Assembly (NCBI RefSeq): GCF_007859765.1
Contig: NZ_SIHJ01000001.1
Location: 1,240,767-1,304,766 of the forward strand
Origin: Posidoniimonas corsicana
GTDB taxonomy: Bacteria > Planctomycetota > Planctomycetia > Pirellulales > Lacipirellulaceae
Length of the DNA stretch: 64,000 bases
Reading direction: 5' to 3'
In this document: one piece after another, positions 9,601 to 17,208 of the stretch
Numbering within the stretch: the stretch's first letter is position 1
Layout of the letters: each line of letters begins with the position of its first letter
The notes under the pieces: model-generated
What the model was told of the DNA's origin: nothing
Seen by the model: the letters and a program-made list of their open reading frames with translations, nothing else
The model's database searches: none
Position numbers and translations under genes: made by a program

Positions 9601-9780
9601 GTCCTGCAGCGCGGCCGCACTGGCGTACGCGCGGGCGGCCTCCGGAGAGGGCTTGGCCGGCTGCTGCGCTGGCGCGGATGCGGCCAGCATCAACCACGCC
9701 AGCCCGCAGGCGAGAACTCCTGCGGCCGTGGGGCGTTTGGCCGGGCGGGCTAGGGCCGGAGAGGGCGGGCGTGGGGGCAA
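6688..9780 (-). CDS. Secreted TPR-repeat protein of about 1030 residues, first gene of the Exb operon
   Basis: From a TTG start the protein has a signal peptide (about residues 18-38, ending SAPAQQ). Then it is almost wholly helical TPR-type repeats rich in Ala, Gln and Leu, for example YNLGVCRFQQGEYAKAVQAF, AEYNLG and FRVAYGYGGRDAPEEYHPW near the end. The repeats are of the YbgF/Tol-Pal coordinator and outer-membrane-assembly kind, so a periplasmic scaffold is likely. It is translationally coupled to exbB (its stop touches the exbB start). In many bacteria TPR proteins accompany TolQR/ExbBD pairs; here the repeat array is unusually long. Exact partners are unknown. Confidence 0.87.
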   Translation of the reverse strand: MPPRPPSPALARPAKRPTAAGVLACGLAWLMLAASAPAQQPAKPSPEAARAYASAAALQDRGLHDLAAKEWQTLLKEFPADALAPRAEYNLGVCRFQQGEYAKAVQAFEQAARHAKDDAVAEGAWSNLGLARFNQAASLASKQQAAAAYGSAVEAFDQLLAKFPKSTQAGGAQFYRGEAMTALGQFDRAADSYRAALADDAAAPLHVAARLGLASAELELGQPDQAEATLNTLIAAGAVGQTGGEAHTLRGEARLAAGKPAAAANDFAQAAAVDGYAAADHAQERRGFALYSAGDHAAAAQAYQELARKFPQSPLAPGATLAAGKCLLLAGQREDAAFLLGALWRSDPTAGNAESAHWLVQALAAAGKPDQLVEPARQALATNPAEEFAGPLRFALADALTESPTGRVEALRLYQQIAQRDRGESGQRAAYLAAHTAIQLKQHEQALRLAEQFLQRHAGSEWAAEARLVAAEAAAQLGQTPAAIKHYQQLLAAKPDDDRSADWTLRLASLLRADSQWDQLAEMLAARLPTLPPDRRSDALVLLSEARQQMGDASASIAALGSLIEQSTDDARVAQALYQRGELLTAAGQLDAANRDFAAVAQNHGRHELAPYALYSLANNQMQAGGKAAGIATLRRLVTDYQQGPVAEARFTLAGLLHEQNQDAEALKLLDAAKAPPADLSYLRALCLLGAGRTEDARSELTALLKNYPQHANADQAVFELAWMRRETSPSEAAAQFKRLAADYPQSPLGAESLLRAGELLYEAGEEQQAVEPLKALVGRRDAQPALRAQANHLLGWVRFDSGDYAAAAQAFAAQLNDEPAGAVAATGAAMLGESHFAQQQHQPAIDAYARAIDPAPSDNQLAATAWLHAGQAAAQLGRWEDSLAWLDRAGQADQAGSQSDQIRYERAWALVNLNRTQEARPLFESLIQSKDGVLSARSQFMLGEMQFANKEHQAAVRTFFRVAYGYGGRDAPEEYHPWQAESLFEAGRCLEALGRKEPAQKLYVELLERFPDSAKARHARARLQQGVTR

Positions 9781-9980
9781 GGATTCGCTGCTGGGGCGGT
9801 GCGGGGCGGGGACAACCGGCGTAGCCCCTATTATTCTCCCCTTCGCAGGGCTGGTCCAAGGGCGCAGGGGCCGAAAAAGGCGCGAACAGAGGCCGGCGGT
9901 GGCAACCTTTACCTGTCAGGGGCCTTCCGCCGGTCCGCGCGGCGCCACGACTCCGGCTCCGCGGCGGACACAACCTTTGC

Positions 9981-10009
9981 TTGACACAGACTTTACGGCG
10001 CGTTGCAAT
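9981..10009 (+). promoter_or_regulatory. Possible sigma70-type promoter before the pseudopilin-like gene
   Basis: TTGACA (9981-9986) is a perfect -35 hexamer, followed after 17 bases by TGCAAT (10004-10009), a 4/6 match to the -10 box. If used, transcription would start after the ATG at 10008, which would favour the GTG at 10110 as the real start of the next gene. Only one hexamer is strong. Confidence 0.35.
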
Positions 10010-12131
10010 GAAAGTCTGGAGTGGCGTCAGGGGCTCTCATGCCACCCACCGGACAGTGGAGCGCAACGTGTATCTTCTTATCCGCGGCGATCAGCCGCAT
10101 CGGAGCTTCGTGCCCGCGCCCAGCCTGTGCTGGCGCCGCGGCTTTACCCTGGTCGAGATGCTAGTGGCGATGTCGCTCACGCTGCTGATGATGGCGGCGG
10201 TGATCGGCGTGTTCGCCAACGTCTCGGAGAGCGTCGCGAAGCGCCGCGCCAGCATCGAGATGTCCTCGCAGCTCCGCTACGCCCGCAACCTCCTGCAGGC
10301 GGACCTGGCGAACCACACCTGCCCCGCCATCCCGTGGGTCAAGCCGGAGTCAAACCACGGCTACATCGAAATCGTCGAGGGCCCGCAGTGCGATTTTGAT
10401 CCCAGCATCTACCTGCAGGACGTCAACAATGACAGCTTTGTAGATCCAGTTGGCCCTGCCTCCAATCAAGTTCAGCTCGATCTGGCGATCTCGCAGCTGC
10501 CGGGATCGACGCTCAACCGTTTGCCGGGCAGCAACGTGGCTATGGATTCGCAGTACGTTACCGACGGCGGCGGCCTGGGCGATTGGGACGACGTGCTGAT
10601 GCTGACGGTCCGCAACGACGACAAACCATTCGTCGGCCGCGTGCCGGCCAGCGTGCCCAGCAACGGCGCCGGATTCGCCAACTGGGGATCAACCGAGATC
10701 GAATCTCCCCTGGCTGAGGTGGTCTGGTTCGCGGTGGAGAACCCGGTCGAGCCGTCCAATGCACGGACCTTCTACTTCGGTGAACCCGGCTTCCGCACCG
10801 TCTACCGCCGGGTGCTGCTGATCGCCCCCCAGCTGGACTACGGCATAGAGGTCAACAACCAGGACCTCGGGCCGGGGGTGGTGCGGGTGCTGCGGAACGT
10901 CAACCAGGATGCAGTCGACGAAGCCATCTCGGCGTTGCTGGCGTTCCAGGACGCGTACGACCTGTCCGTGCGTCTGGAATGGGACCCGATCGCCGGGTTC
11001 TGGCTGATCAAGGCCAACACCCTGGGCGACTTGACCAAACGCGAGAACCGCTTCGACCACCAGCACGTCGCCGCGGGCGACCCGCGAAACGGCGCCCGCA
11101 GTCGATTCCCCTACCGGTCCGTGGACGATGGCCGGGGAGTGTCGGGCATCGTCAACATCCGCCACGGGGCTGACCCGGCAATGCGTCAGGTGCAAGACAG
11201 CGACAATCCGATCGCGTTCGACGACACGAACATCAGCGGGCGGGCCGCGGCTCGCGGCCGCGGAACGGTAGATACGTACGAGCTGGGCGACGCCAACCAG
11301 CGGGGTCAGCGGATGGGCAACCGGCCGTTTGTATTCATCGATGAAGACAGTCAGCAACGCCCCACGACGCGCGCCATCGTTAACGAGGACGGCCAAGTGG
11401 TGATGTTCACCAATGGCATGGTCCCGCTGTCGGGCGACCGACGCGGCGAGGACGTGGTGCTGAGCAACATGCTGGCGTTCGACATCAAGGTGTACGACCC
11501 CGGGGCGCCGCTGCTGGCCGAGCAGCCTGTCAACGATACCGGCCGGTCGGTCACGTACCCCGGTGAAGTCGTGGCCCCGGGCGACCCCGGCTGGGGCCTG
11601 ATCCTCCGCGAGCGACTCACTAACCCAGGCTCGGGCACGTCCTATCAGCCAATCGTCAGCCGCGGCGCGTATGTTGACCTTGGCTACTACGATCTTCACG
11701 GCGCCTTCGCCGCACGCAACACGGCCGTAGGCGGGCTGCCGGCAAGCACCGATCCGAGCCTCGCACCGCTGCTGGGAGATTCGCCGTATGCCGGCCTCAC
11801 TCAGGTGAAGAGTGGCCTGGGTTGGCCTGTAGCCAACGCCAGCGGCTACGCGTTTCAGCCGTATCGCACCTACGACACCTGGTCTACCTCCTACGAGAAC
11901 AACGGCAAGGACGACGACGGGGACGCAGGAACCCCGGTTGGCGGCGTCGACGAAGGGAGTGATGGCTTCGACAACGACGGGATTAACGGCGTCGACGACG
12001 CGGGCGAACGCGAAACCGCGCCGCCCTACGAAGCCGCGTTGCGGGGCATCCAGATCACGCTCCGCGGGTACGAACTGGACAGCCGCCAGATCCGCGAAGT
12101 GAACGTCAAGCAGACGTTCGTGCCCAAGTGA
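10008..12131 (+). CDS. Large protein with type IV pilin-like N-terminal methylation motif
   Basis: The key feature is RRGFTLVEMLVAMSLTLLMMAAVIGVF, a prepilin-peptidase site (cleavage after G) followed by the hydrophobic helix of type IV pilins and type II secretion pseudopilins. The mature protein is about 660 residues, far longer than typical pseudopilins, and ends with Asp/Gly-rich DDDGD and DNDG runs that could bind calcium. The ATG at 10008 gives a 46-residue leader, long for this class. A GTG at 10110 has GGAG just upstream and gives an 11-residue leader, so it is an attractive alternative. No other secretion or pilus genes are nearby. It overlaps the next gene by four bases. Confidence 0.82.
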   Translation: MKVWSGVRGSHATHRTVERNVYLLIRGDQPHRSFVPAPSLCWRRGFTLVEMLVAMSLTLLMMAAVIGVFANVSESVAKRRASIEMSSQLRYARNLLQADLANHTCPAIPWVKPESNHGYIEIVEGPQCDFDPSIYLQDVNNDSFVDPVGPASNQVQLDLAISQLPGSTLNRLPGSNVAMDSQYVTDGGGLGDWDDVLMLTVRNDDKPFVGRVPASVPSNGAGFANWGSTEIESPLAEVVWFAVENPVEPSNARTFYFGEPGFRTVYRRVLLIAPQLDYGIEVNNQDLGPGVVRVLRNVNQDAVDEAISALLAFQDAYDLSVRLEWDPIAGFWLIKANTLGDLTKRENRFDHQHVAAGDPRNGARSRFPYRSVDDGRGVSGIVNIRHGADPAMRQVQDSDNPIAFDDTNISGRAAARGRGTVDTYELGDANQRGQRMGNRPFVFIDEDSQQRPTTRAIVNEDGQVVMFTNGMVPLSGDRRGEDVVLSNMLAFDIKVYDPGAPLLAEQPVNDTGRSVTYPGEVVAPGDPGWGLILRERLTNPGSGTSYQPIVSRGAYVDLGYYDLHGAFAARNTAVGGLPASTDPSLAPLLGDSPYAGLTQVKSGLGWPVANASGYAFQPYRTYDTWSTSYENNGKDDDGDAGTPVGGVDEGSDGFDNDGINGVDDAGERETAPPYEAALRGIQITLRGYELDSRQIREVNVKQTFVPK

Positions 12132-12529
12132 GCCCGCCGGAGTCCGACGCCGGCGCCCCGGGGGGTGCTGCGCACGTCATCCGACTCCGTGGCCCGTGGC
12201 AGGCGGTCGCCGCCAGCGGCCCGCCGCTGCGGGCGAAGCTGCCGTGCGGGTGGCGCGACGCGTTTGGCGAGGGGGTCGATCAGGTGCGGCTGAGCCGCCG
12301 CTTCAATCAGCCCACCTCGCTCGGTCCGGGCACGCGGGTGCTGGTGCGGCTGTCCACCGCGCACACCCTTGTGGGCGCCCAGCTCAACGGCGGGCCGCTG
12401 TCGTTGGACGGGTCTGCGGCCGAGCTGCCGCCGCTGCAGGAGGGGGGCAACGAGCTGACGGTCACGCTGCTGCGGGGCCAAGCGGAAGACCCGGTGCTCG
12501 AGGCTCAGCTCGAGATCATCAGCGGCTAG
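12128..12529 (+). CDS. Small protein resembling a sugar-binding beta-sandwich domain
   Basis: The GTG start overlaps the stop of the pseudopilin-like gene (GTGA), so the pair is translationally coupled. The 133-residue product has no signal peptide or membrane helix. Its order of motifs is RLSRRFNQPTSL, VLVRLSTAHTLVGAQLNG and LPPLQEGGNELTVTLL. This looks like the galactose-binding-like domain at the N-terminus of GH2 enzymes (a strand with R.F, then LNG, then G.N.L.V.L). That resemblance is by eye only. It would be an isolated domain without a catalytic partner, so a role helping the neighbouring gene product is possible but unproven. Confidence 0.72.
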   Translation: MSPPESDAGAPGGAAHVIRLRGPWQAVAASGPPLRAKLPCGWRDAFGEGVDQVRLSRRFNQPTSLGPGTRVLVRLSTAHTLVGAQLNGGPLSLDGSAAELPPLQEGGNELTVTLLRGQAEDPVLEAQLEIISG

Positions 12530-12677
12530 CCATCCGCGTGATTCTTCCACTCCCTGCTTCCGCAGCCCACCTCTCGGTGAGCCTGTCGACGGCGCCGCTT
12601 GTCAGTTCTGGCGGCGGCAACCACAATGTCCGTTCCGCGTAAAATGCCCGATTCTCCCCCGCTACGGATTGTTACCC

Positions 12678-13892
12678 ATGCGCAAGTGCGTCCTCGCCTA
12701 CTCCGGCGGCCTCGATACGTCTGTGATCCTCGGTTGGCTCCAGGACGAGGGCTACGAGGTGCACTGCGTGTACGTCGACGTCGGTCAGCCGTGCGAGGAC
12801 CGCGAGGCGATCATGCAGAAGGCGCACGACAACGGCGCGGCTTCCGCCCGGTTGGTGGACGTGCAGGAGGAGCTGTGCCGCGACTTCGCCTTCCCCGTGC
12901 TGCAGTGGCAGGCCAAGTACGAGGGGATCTACCTGCTGGGCACGTCGATCGCGCGGCCGCTGATCAGCAAGGCCTGCCTGGAAGTCGCCCGCGAGGTGGG
13001 CGCCGAGGCGTTCGTGCACGGCGCCACGGGCAAGGGGAACGACCAGTGCCGCTTCCAGCTGGCAGCCGAGGCTTTGGAGCCAGACGTCAAGATGATCGCA
13101 CCGTGGCGGATGGCCTCTTTCCGCGAGAAGTTCCCGGGCCGCACGGAGATGATCGACTTCTGCGACGCCAAGAAGATCCCGGTCAAGGCGTCCATCGCCA
13201 AGCCGTACAGCTCCGACGAGAACTGCCTGCACATCAGCTACGAGGCGGGCAAGCTGGAGGACACCGCGGTCAACGGCGTGGCGATCGTAGACTTCGGCAT
13301 GGGCGTCTCGCCGCAGGACGCGCCGGACTCGGTTGAAGAGGTGACCGTCGGCTTCGAAGCGGGTGTGCCGGTCAGCATCAACGGACAGGCAAAGTCGCCG
13401 CTCGCGATGGTGCAGGAAATGAACGACATCGCCGGCCGCAACGGCGTGGGGCGGATCGACATCGTCGAGAACCGCTTTGTCGGCATGAAGAGCCGCGGCG
13501 TGTACGAGGCGCCCGGCATGACCGCCCTGTACGCCGCGCACCTGCAGCTGGAACAGCTCACCCTGGACCGCGACCTGGTGCACCTCCGCGACCGGCTGGC
13601 GCCGGAAGTCGCCGAGATGGTGTACTACGGCTTCTGGTACTGCCCGAAGATGGACGCGCTGTTGGCGTTCATCAAGGAGGCCCAGCAGCCGGTAACCGGC
13701 GAGGTGACGCTCGGCCTGTACAAGGGCAACATCCTGATCCACGGCCGCACCAGCCCCAACAGCCTGTACGACGAGGAGGTTGCGAGCATGGAGGGCGGCG
13801 GTAGCTACGACCAGACCGACGCCGAAGGCTTCATCCGCCTGCAGGGCCTGCCTAGCCGGGTTCTTGGCAAAGTGCGGCCCCGCGCTTACTAG
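12678..13892 (+). CDS. argG: Argininosuccinate synthase
   Basis: 404 residues from the ATG at 12678. The N-terminus MRKCVLAYSGGLDTSVILGW holds the SGGLDTS P-loop-like ATP-binding motif. HGATGKGNDQCRF, a second signature of the family, follows, and EAPGMTALY and YKGNILIHGR come further on. The enzyme joins citrulline and aspartate using ATP in the penultimate step of arginine synthesis, in the cytoplasm. Length and motif order are those of the standard bacterial enzyme. No argH or other arg gene lies next to it; the carbamoyltransferase at 17209 belongs to pyrimidine synthesis. Confidence 0.97.
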   Translation: MRKCVLAYSGGLDTSVILGWLQDEGYEVHCVYVDVGQPCEDREAIMQKAHDNGAASARLVDVQEELCRDFAFPVLQWQAKYEGIYLLGTSIARPLISKACLEVAREVGAEAFVHGATGKGNDQCRFQLAAEALEPDVKMIAPWRMASFREKFPGRTEMIDFCDAKKIPVKASIAKPYSSDENCLHISYEAGKLEDTAVNGVAIVDFGMGVSPQDAPDSVEEVTVGFEAGVPVSINGQAKSPLAMVQEMNDIAGRNGVGRIDIVENRFVGMKSRGVYEAPGMTALYAAHLQLEQLTLDRDLVHLRDRLAPEVAEMVYYGFWYCPKMDALLAFIKEAQQPVTGEVTLGLYKGNILIHGRTSPNSLYDEEVASMEGGGSYDQTDAEGFIRLQGLPSRVLGKVRPRAY

Positions 13893-13914
13893 AGCGTGGA
13901 CTGAGCTCGACAAG

Positions 13915-13934
13915 TTCACCACTGAGTCACTGAG
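13915..13934 (+). repeat. Left inverted repeat of the GxxExxY cassette
   Basis: TTCACCACTGAGTCACTGAG begins 23 bases after the argG stop. It is an 18/20 match to the reverse complement of 14374-14393. Together they frame the GxxExxY gene. A further GAGAACACCGAGAGAG follows in the same low-complexity style. Confidence 0.7.
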
Positions 13935-13965
13935 AACACCGAGAGAGCTCCCGGGAGGATTCCCC

Positions 13966-14349
13966 GTGGTCACAGGCTACCCGCACTCTGACCTAACTGA
14001 GCAGGTGATTGGGGCAGCAGTTGAAGTGCATCGGCATCTGGGACCGGGCCTGCTCGAATCCGCGTACGAGGAGTGCCTGTGTCGCGAACTTGCCGAACGT
14101 GGAATCCCCTTCGCACGTCAGGTGCCGCTGCCGATTGACTACAAGGGCCAGCGACTCGATGCGGGCTATCGAATCGATCTGCTGGTGGATGACAGGCTGA
14201 TCCTTGAGCTAAAGTCCGTGGACGCAGTGACCGGCATTCACGAGGCCCAGTTGCTTACCTACCTGCGACTCTCGGGCAAATCGGTGGGGCTGATAATCAA
14301 TTTCAACACTCAGCTGCTCAAACACGGGATCACACGCCGCGTGCTCTAG
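13966..14349 (+). CDS. GxxExxY protein (PD-(D/E)XK-like fold)
   Basis: The start is a GTG at 13966 with GGGAGGA six bases upstream, giving 127 residues. The family-naming motif is in GPGLLESAYEECL (G-L-L-E-S-A-Y), and the nuclease-like core D-(X)n-ELK is in YRIDLLVDDRLILELKSVD. The protein ends with the typical LINFNTQLLKHGITRRVL tail. The family is widespread, patchily distributed and has no proven function; the fold suggests nucleic-acid binding or cutting. The gene sits in the argG-GT9 junction between 20-bp imperfect inverted repeats, which suggests that gene and flanks arrived as a unit. Confidence 0.9.
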   Translation: MVTGYPHSDLTEQVIGAAVEVHRHLGPGLLESAYEECLCRELAERGIPFARQVPLPIDYKGQRLDAGYRIDLLVDDRLILELKSVDAVTGIHEAQLLTYLRLSGKSVGLIINFNTQLLKHGITRRVL

Positions 14350-14373
14350 CGTATTCTCCTGCTACTCCGATCC

Positions 14374-14393
14374 CTCCGTGACTCTGTGGTGAA
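14374..14393 (-). repeat. Right inverted repeat of the GxxExxY cassette
   Basis: CTCCGTGACTCTGTGGTGAA is the inverted partner of 13915-13934 (18/20). It contains both possible GTG start codons of the following glycosyltransferase gene (14386 and 14389), so the repeat now supplies or overlaps the translation start of the downstream gene. Confidence 0.7.
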
Positions 14394-15402
14394 TTCTCCT
14401 CCCCAACGCATCCTGGTCGTCCGCCTGCGGATGCTGGGCGACTCGCTCCTCGCTACGCCGCTGGTGCGGCAGCTCAAGAGGATCTACCCCGAGGCGGAGG
14501 TGGACCTGCTGTGCCAGCCGCAGAATGGGGCCATCTTCCTCTACAGCCCGCACGTCGCGCAGCGGCACCTGCTCCGCCGTAAGGCGTCGGCCGGCGAGAT
14601 CTGGTCGGTCGTCAGGGCAATGCGTGAGCGTCGGTACGACCTGGCGATCGACCTGCACGGCATCCCCAAGACCGCCTGGCTGACGCTGGCGAGCGGCGCC
14701 AAGCGGCGGATCGGCTACCGCAAGTGGCTGGCGCGGGGGCCGCTCTGCTACACGGAGTCGACGCCCCGCGACCAGATGCCGTACGAGTACAACGCCCGCC
14801 GCAACCTGCGGCTGCTGGGCGACGGCCGCGTGGACTACGACGACGTCGACCTCGAGTTCCCGATCAGCAGCGAGGACGAGGCCTTCGCCGACCAGTTCAA
14901 GGCCGATCACATCCCCGGGCGGACGGTCGCGATGTACGTCATCTCCCAGGACCCCGACAAGATCTGGCCCCCCGAGCGGTTCGCCCAGATCGCCGACCGC
15001 CTGTCGGAGCGGGGCTACACGCCGCTGATGGTGTACGGGCCGGGGCAGGAGCAGGCGACCCGCGAGGTGACCGACCGGATGAAGTCGCCGGCCGTGGTCG
15101 ACTACCCGATGCCGACCTTCCCGCAGCTAATGGGCGTGATGCGGCGGTGCGACCTGTTTGTCGGCAACGATGGCGGCCCCCACCACCTGGCCGCCACGGC
15201 CGGCCTGCCGATGGTATCGCTGTTCCAGATCAGCCCGGTAGAATGGACCCGCCCGCACCGCGAGCACCAAAGATTTGTCGCCCCGAGCGAAGTACAGACC
15301 CCGTGCGAGTCGTGCGGGACGTTTGTTGACCGTCCGTTCAAGGAGATCCCGACCGATGTGGTCTGGGAAGAAGTTGAGCGGGTGCTGGAGAATATCGGGT
15401 AG
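14386..15402 (+). CDS. Glycosyltransferase family 9 (heptosyltransferase-like)
   Basis: About 338 residues of GT-B fold. The N-terminus PQRILVVRLRMLGDSLLATPLVRQL is the GT9 acceptor-side signature (R.R.GD...TP). GNDGGPHHLAAT near residues 255-270 is the nucleotide-sugar site, and the protein ends with a cysteine pair in PCESCGTFVD. GT9 enzymes add heptose or related sugars during lipopolysaccharide core or glycan assembly at the inner membrane face. The donor sugar cannot be read from sequence. The start is uncertain: GTG at 14386 or 14389, both inside the inverted repeat that borders the GxxExxY cassette; no ATG exists before the first motif. Confidence 0.9.
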   Translation: MVNSPPQRILVVRLRMLGDSLLATPLVRQLKRIYPEAEVDLLCQPQNGAIFLYSPHVAQRHLLRRKASAGEIWSVVRAMRERRYDLAIDLHGIPKTAWLTLASGAKRRIGYRKWLARGPLCYTESTPRDQMPYEYNARRNLRLLGDGRVDYDDVDLEFPISSEDEAFADQFKADHIPGRTVAMYVISQDPDKIWPPERFAQIADRLSERGYTPLMVYGPGQEQATREVTDRMKSPAVVDYPMPTFPQLMGVMRRCDLFVGNDGGPHHLAATAGLPMVSLFQISPVEWTRPHREHQRFVAPSEVQTPCESCGTFVDRPFKEIPTDVVWEEVERVLENIG

Positions 15403-15469
15403 TTGGTTCCGCGGCTGGCGCCGTGGGCCGAACGACCTCCGCTAGCAACCTACCACCGACCAGCCGCCT

Positions 15470-17110
15470 ATGTACGTGCGTGACAACCCCGTGCTGCAGT
15501 ACGAACTGCTGAGCACCCTGCGTCTGCCGCGGGCGTTTGTGCTGCTGTTTGCGTACATCGCGCTCTTGGGCGGCGTAGTGCTGCTGGCTTGGCCGCAGGA
15601 GCAGAAGCTCGACTTCGCCCAGCCGGAGGAGGCCAAGCGGCTGGTCGAGCTGTTCTTTTTCGGGCAGTACATGCTGGCGTCGCTGATGGCGCCCAGCTTC
15701 GCCGCGGGCTCGATCACTGGCGAGAAGGAACGCGACAGCTACGAGATGCTGCTCGCCAGCCCGATCAAGCCGGGCGCCATCGTGCTGGGCAAGCTGTTCG
15801 CGTCGCTCACCTACCTGGGCATCCTGATATTCTGCTCGCTGCCGATCGTGATGCTCTGCCTGCCGCTGGGGGGCGTGTCGGCGCTGGAGGTGTTCGCGGC
15901 GTACATCGCCATGTTCTCCATGGTGGCGTTGTTCGGCATGATCAGCCTGTGGGCCAGCAGCTACTTCAAACGCACCAGCGCGTCGCTGGTGGTGTCGTAC
16001 CTGATGATCCTGCCGCTGGCGATCGTAGGAGTGCTGGTGTGGAACGCGTTGGAGCAGCTCGGCCCGGCGCGGGTGGCGTTCGTCTCGACGGTCGTGCCGA
16101 TCGCGTGCGCCGCGGTGGGCGCAGTGCTGTGGGCCGACATCGCGCGGCGGCTGCTGTACCCGGCCGACCTGGGCTCGGGCGGCAAGGAAGTGGTCGACCT
16201 GGAGAGCGAGGCCCGCGAGGCGGTGGGCCTGTACATCAAGCGCGACGAGTTTCCCGACAAGCTGTTCGCCCCGCCGAAGCGGACCACCTTTATCGAGGAC
16301 GGCGCCAACCCGATCTACGACAAGGAGATGCGGAGCGAGATCTTCGCCCAGGGCACGCTGATGCTCCGGCTGGTGATCCAGATCTCGATGGGCCTGGCGC
16401 TGCCGATCATGGCGGTCTGCCTGTACATGTACATGAACCTGGCGCCGTGGTACATCGCGTACGTTCTGCTGTTCAACATGCTTGTGGGACCGGTGTTCTC
16501 GGCCGGCAGCGTCTGCAACGAGCGAGAACGCCAGACCCTCGACCTGCTGCTCACGACGCTCATCACCCCCTGGCAGATGCTGTGGGGCAAGCTGCTGAGC
16601 GGGCTGCGGGTGTCGGTAGTGTTGACCTCGTTCCTGCTGTGGCCGGTGCTACTAGCGTGCCTGATGCCGCTGGACTACTGGAACAACCTGCCGACCATGG
16701 CGGGCTACCTGCTGGTTACGGCGCTGGCGTGCCTGACCACCGCGTTCACGGCGCTCTTCTGCTCGACCATCTACCGCAAGACGTCCAGCAGTTTGATGAC
16801 CACCTACGTGCTGATTTTGACGATGTTCGTGGCGCCGCTGGCTGCGCGGTTTTTTTCCGACACGTTCTTCCAGGACACGGCCGGCGCCCGGGTAGTGCAC
16901 GCGGTCAGCAGCGTCAGCCCGTTCGCCGCGGTGTTCGCGCTGCCGCTCGACATCGAGCACTCCAACGACCGGTCGGACGCGGCGGTGCAGCAGGCCATCG
17001 GCGACATGGGCGTGTTCTACGGGTACGTCGGCTGGACGGTGCTGTACAACGCGGCGTTGCTGCTGCTGATCATGTGGCTGTTCCACGCCCGCTGGCGGGT
17101 GTCCGAGTAG
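15470..17110 (+). CDS. ABC-2 type permease, tandem duplicated halves
   Basis: The 546-residue membrane protein has about 12 hydrophobic segments and two related halves. Each opens with an NP...E.. stretch (NPVLQYELLSTLR near residue 5; NPIYDKEMRSEIF near 281). Each also has a matching cytoplasmic motif: GEKERDSYEMLLASPIKPG and NERERQTLDLLLTTLITPW, both followed by GKL. This is a fusion of two ABC-2 permease units in one chain. Such permeases export polymers, lipids or drugs, or help motility and envelope processes, using a separate ATPase. No ATP-binding subunit gene is adjacent on either side, so the partner is elsewhere or shared. Confidence 0.88.
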   Translation: MYVRDNPVLQYELLSTLRLPRAFVLLFAYIALLGGVVLLAWPQEQKLDFAQPEEAKRLVELFFFGQYMLASLMAPSFAAGSITGEKERDSYEMLLASPIKPGAIVLGKLFASLTYLGILIFCSLPIVMLCLPLGGVSALEVFAAYIAMFSMVALFGMISLWASSYFKRTSASLVVSYLMILPLAIVGVLVWNALEQLGPARVAFVSTVVPIACAAVGAVLWADIARRLLYPADLGSGGKEVVDLESEAREAVGLYIKRDEFPDKLFAPPKRTTFIEDGANPIYDKEMRSEIFAQGTLMLRLVIQISMGLALPIMAVCLYMYMNLAPWYIAYVLLFNMLVGPVFSAGSVCNERERQTLDLLLTTLITPWQMLWGKLLSGLRVSVVLTSFLLWPVLLACLMPLDYWNNLPTMAGYLLVTALACLTTAFTALFCSTIYRKTSSSLMTTYVLILTMFVAPLAARFFSDTFFQDTAGARVVHAVSSVSPFAAVFALPLDIEHSNDRSDAAVQQAIGDMGVFYGYVGWTVLYNAALLLLIMWLFHARWRVSE

Positions 17111-17208
17111 CGGCGTGCGCGGGTAGGGCGCGGCGATTTACCGGGGTGGATTGCCCGCCGGGCGGGGCTGTGCGATAACGCTAGCAACGCCGACGCAAGG
17201 AGCCGAAG

